Shown here: positions 60,323 through 64,000 of the stretch, one piece after another
Layout of the letters: each line of letters starts with the position of its first letter
How positions within the stretch are numbered: the first letter of the stretch is position 1
From: Rhynochetos jubatus
Taxonomy: Eukaryota > Chordata > Aves > Eurypygiformes > Rhynochetidae
Assembly: GCA_027574665.1 (NCBI GenBank)
Contig: CM050654.1
Span: 28,539,722-28,603,721, forward strand
Length of the DNA stretch: 64,000 bases
Reading direction: 5' to 3'
The notes under the pieces: generated by a model
Told to the model about the DNA's origin: nothing
What the model saw: the letters and a program-made list of their open reading frames with translations, nothing else
Databases searched by the model: none
Position numbers and translations under genes: made by a program

Positions 60323-62549
60323 TCCATCTAAATGGTTTCGGTTTTGTTGTTGTTTATCATTGTTCCTGTTTCACAGCTGTTCTTTTTGCTCTTCATCACG
60401 TAAATAAAACCTTTTGAGGTTTGACTTTGTAAAAATATATCTCAGGTAGCTCATTAGGGTTGCTCCTTTGTTTCTAAATTGGCAACAGCATTTCTTTTAA
60501 AGTTCTCACCTTCAGTCTGCTGGAGCTCAAATGAAGTGTGCGCAAAGAAAACCAAAGGACACAGAGTGGAAGTTAACCAGGGAAAAACAACTGCCCTAGA
60601 GATGTGGGTCTTGTAAATGTTACCTTTGCATTTTCATTTTGTTTTGGAGCTTTTTGTTGCCTGTTGCTTTTTCTCCCTTCTTCCTTCATTTCATACTGAC
60701 TCTTGGGACTCCAGTCTTCTAAATTGTCCTTCTCTTAATTGACACTCTTTCCCTTATCTCATCCCTTAACAGCTCTGCTTTCTCACCAGCTCCCCCTTCT
60801 CTGTTTCACACACAGGCTGCATGTTGAGATTACCAGCCTTGTCCTGTTTCACAGCATTAATCAGCTAATTTCCTATTTGCAAACCGCCATCAGTGAGGGG
60901 GCTGACACTGGCATCTGATGCAAAATTCCTGAAAGATGGTGTCACCTGCACATCAGCACCCATCTTCTGTTCAAAGTGTGGTTGCCATGAGTCTTGAATG
61001 ACACTCTGCGTGTGCCCAGGACTGCCCGCTGGGACGAGCTGTTGAAAAAGCACGCTGGAGCATTGTTAGGGAGGAAATGGGTGCTGACTATGCAGGCAAG
61101 CCCTTATTCCAACTCTCAAGTTGTCTGCTGAGTGTCTCCCTCCTTCCTTGGCAGGTTTGTCATATGACTGTCCTCATATCTGCTTTCGTAAAACCAATAG
61201 CTTTTAAGAAGAAAAAAAAATATTTCAGAGGCAGCAAGGTAAATTACTCTTGGTAGTGCATAAACAACATGAGCTAAAATAACCACAATCATCATGGATA
61301 CTTCATTGTTCTGATAGAATGTGTCAACAGAAGAGGGACGAAATGCCTAAGGTGTATCTATGTACTGAGGATGGAGTAAAGCATTGTGACCCACGCGGAC
61401 TTGGGCCTTGAGGTCATGTAGGTGTTGTATTTAGGTCGTCTTTTGAAAAGTGCTATCCTGCTTGACATAGTATAGACAGGCACTAAGAAGAGCTGCAGCA
61501 GCAATGGTGTACGTCAGTGGAGGTATAAAATGAAGTACTGTGGGCAGGCAATCCAGCTTCACCATGGCATTGAAGGCAGAAGGGATAACTACTGGCCTAG
61601 GGAGATGGGGGAGGCTCAGAGAGCCCTAGCTGAATGGGGAACTAGCTTTAGTCCTTGCAGCAGTGACTGGGTAAATCCCATTATTCTGACATGTAACGTC
61701 TCAGTCCTTCAGTCATTGACCAGGTCTTGAGAGCTGAACATCACCAAGAAATGCATTTTTCAGTGCTGAGTAATCAGTAGGTTTGGAAAACCTGAAATGT
61801 GCAACTCTTTGTATGTCTGGAGCCGGCTGTGTGCAGGGCTGCAGATAAAAAGACATGATGGAATTGATTTCTTCAAAGCATTTTTATTTCCTGGGCCTAC
61901 TGCATCACATGTAAATTAAGAACAGCTCCACCAAACCCAGAGATGGATGGCATTTACTCTGCTGCGGGGGAGATCAGAGCGAGGCTGGAAGATGTATGCA
62001 TTTTAGTGCCTGTAACATTATGTATTATGCACACAACCCGACAATTCCTGAGCTCAGTTCCTGCTGTTAAGTGCCTTCCTCACAACCTGCAAAGGCAGAT
62101 TCTTTAATTAACCTTTAAATGATAATTATTTCACTGGCAGTGCACCAAGCCAGAATCAAAGTAACTCAGTTCATACTGTATTAGACTTGTCTCCTGAAGA
62201 TCTGTTACGTTACCTGGAGTAACTTTGTGAAACTGAAGGCCGCTACACCTACTTCATGCTGTACCCTAGCAGATCTGTGGGCAGATAGGAGAGGGAGGGG
62301 GAAGAAATAGGGCAGGGCAGATGATTTGCTTTACTGAGAAACTTGCTGAGTGGAAAAGGCAGACAATGCAGACAGGAGTCAGTGGGGAAGCAACAAGACA
62401 ATGTACCAGGAAGCACAAAGGGAAACTGTGGCCAGCTGCTGTGACTTCGAAAATGACCGACACTGACCTTACTGTGACAGGCATTACTGTGCAGGAAGGG
62501 AAAGATTTGTTGTGATATTTGAAAGACATATATACAGCTAGTATTAAAT

Positions 62550-63520
62550 TAGTGATATCACTTGCTGTCACTTTTTTGAGCTCAGCTTGGAGTAGTTTGA
62601 ATGCATAGGTGGCTAGTTCACATGCTTGGTCTCTTGGAGATGCAGAGAGTGATGGCGCAAATCCTTTCAAAACAGGGGAAGTAAACTGATTTCCCAGGCA
62701 TTTAAAGTGTTTTTCTTATAGAACATTTCCTCACTACTCGCTGAATTTTATGCAGCGTGTCCATGCTATGTCCTGAAAGTTCAGTGCCATCACCTGAACC
62801 AAACACATCAAGAAGTGCTAGCTTAGCAAGGCGATAGAGGCAGATTTTTGCTTCCTTCAGGCCTCTCATAGTGTTGTGTCCGTAAAAGGTGATGTAGAAG
62901 TGATTCCACCAGCCTGGGATAGAGATGCCAGTGAGGTGAAAGAATGTGTCTAAATATTCAGTGCGGATCCATCCTTGTAAAGAAGGCAGTGATACCACGG
63001 TGAGCAGCTTCCCTTTTTCCCCACGTACTCATTTCTTCCAAGTCTACAGGAAACAACGGCCATGGGATTTATATTTTCCAGATCTGATTGGAAATGTCCT
63101 TGAGAGCAATGGTGCTGCCTTTTGTAGTTTAAATCCAAACTGTCCCAAAAAGCTGGATACTGCCACCTTCTCTGCCTTTTAGATTCTCCCAGCAGCACGT
63201 CTCTATGGAGGTATGCTTTACTCTTCACTCTAGTCACATTGTGGTTTTGCACACAATTCACTGGTTCCCATTTATTTCCACGTGCTCATCAGCAAGTCTC
63301 TCATCTGAATGACTGGAATATATTGCTGTCTCCAGGCTAGTAAAGTAAGAATAAATGGATGCAACCACATTCCTTATCTCCAGACTGCAGAAACTTTTGT
63401 CAATCCCTGAGATAGACTGGGCAGAAGCTGAATGCATAACGAGATCATTTGGGGTCATGGTACAATGATTAGATTCCTACAGCCTGTGTTACTGCAGATT
63501 AGTATTCTGGCTCCCTGGAG
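62550..63520 (-). pseudogene. Coding-like stretch with frame changes, family unknown
   Basis: Four minus-strand open segments follow one another in transcription order. About 63480-63275 includes 'IRNVVASIYSYFTSLETAIY'. About 63270-63020 includes 'LENINPMAVVSCRLGRNEYV'. About 63025-62702 includes 'WWNHFYITFYGHNTMRGLKE' and 'LYRLAKLALLDVFGSGDG'. About 62700-62550 includes 'SPRDQACELATYAFKLLQAE'. Neighbouring segments lie in different frames, and two of the changes fall in or next to A5 runs (near 63015-63019 and 62712-62716), where a one-base slip would restore reading. An acceptor-like 'gtttttcctccag' precedes the block at about 63520. I do not recognise the protein. It may be a decayed gene copy, a real gene with assembly errors in A-runs, closely spaced exons, or chance. 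Confidence 0.35.
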
Positions 63521-64000
63521 GAAAAACAAATTTGAAATTCTACACTACAGCCAGATGCCAGGCAGGCCATCATAAGCAGCATGTGAACCTGAGAAAAACC
63601 CATGTCCTTTTAAGGTACTGAGGTCTTTTCCCAGCAAACCCTAATCTCAATCCTAAAGGGGAAGCTCAGTTCAGTTTGCAGTGCTGTACTGCAAATGGGA
63701 CATCTCTGGCTACTTGCAGGGATCGCAGCTGCAGGTTGGTAAGCTGTAGGAAGTGGGGCTTTGTCTAGAAAGAGGGAGAGAGGTCAGAAATGCACAAAAG
63801 CTCTAACTCAGTGACAGAAAGTTTTCAAAAGCTTTGTGCTAATGCCCAGACAAGACTGGCAAGGGATTGCCTTGGTGTCACAGAATCAGTTATGCTACCC
63901 CCAAATACCCACCTGAGGGACCACGCTGTATTGCCTAGAAATCAGTGAGTGCAGGACTTGACATACCTAGTCCAGGGAGATGATCTTTATTCAGCACTGG
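63521..64000. other. Unique DNA at the right edge
   Basis: No gene or repeat was recognised. If the coding-like stretch at 62550-63520 is real, this would be its upstream intron or flank. Confidence 0.5.

Larger units (their letters stand above)
56442..62549. other. Unique DNA, nothing recognised as coding
   Basis: The 116-codon frame at 59079-59429 (plus) and a 76-codon frame opposite it resemble nothing known. Pyrimidine runs lie near 59920-59950. 59990-60160 and 61860-62150 are blocks with many 'ttaaat'/'attaa' words that could be conserved regulatory DNA; this cannot be tested from one sequence. Confidence 0.45.

Overview
The window reads as bird nuclear DNA. Four 3' fragments of the LINE CR1 carry the ending typical of birds (a stretch around 'ttggaactagatgat', then copies of 'attctatgatt'). 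Two LTRs match an ERV family that I know from memory to be common in bird genomes. CpG is sparse and open frames are short. I cannot name the species or chromosome.

I can support no intact protein-coding gene, tRNA, rRNA or CRISPR array. Almost every open frame is 60 to 150 codons, shows no family resemblance, and looks like chance or lies inside a repeat. The DNA is most simply intergenic, or one very long intron. Two coding-like stretches, both on the minus strand, deserve a check: 62550-63520, with several frame changes near A-runs, and 54699-55066, an open frame starting directly after a strong splice-acceptor-like sequence. I recognise neither.

Layout. 1-12982 is mostly unique sequence with an old CR1 end (9664-9850), weak relics of the MIR/CORE-SINE type, and a compact hairpin plus direct repeat at 7442-7494. 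12983-14457 is the most structured part. A 163-bp segment lies against the 5' edge of an ERV LTR (13154-13707), and an inverted copy of that segment, about 94% identical, sits 1.1 kb downstream. The inverted copy is bracketed by an imperfect 17-bp direct repeat, as if copied and inserted with a target-site duplication. 14436-38740 is long, T-rich, mostly unique DNA with a minus-strand CR1 (20684-21003) and simple repeats. 38741-39227 is a plus-strand CR1 with an internal 37-bp duplication. 40340-42075 holds a diverged direct-repeat pair of about 290 bp. 42790-43549 is a solo LTR with a perfect 5-bp target duplication. 48416-48752 is another CR1, preceded by a T24 and an A23 tract. 51609-51800 resembles a small hAT-type DNA element. 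The rest is unique DNA with homopolymer tracts, ending in the frameshifted coding-like stretch.

No genes act together here. What the window records is a history of insertion, internal deletion and local duplication among mobile elements. Family names come from recalled consensus sequences and identities were judged by eye.
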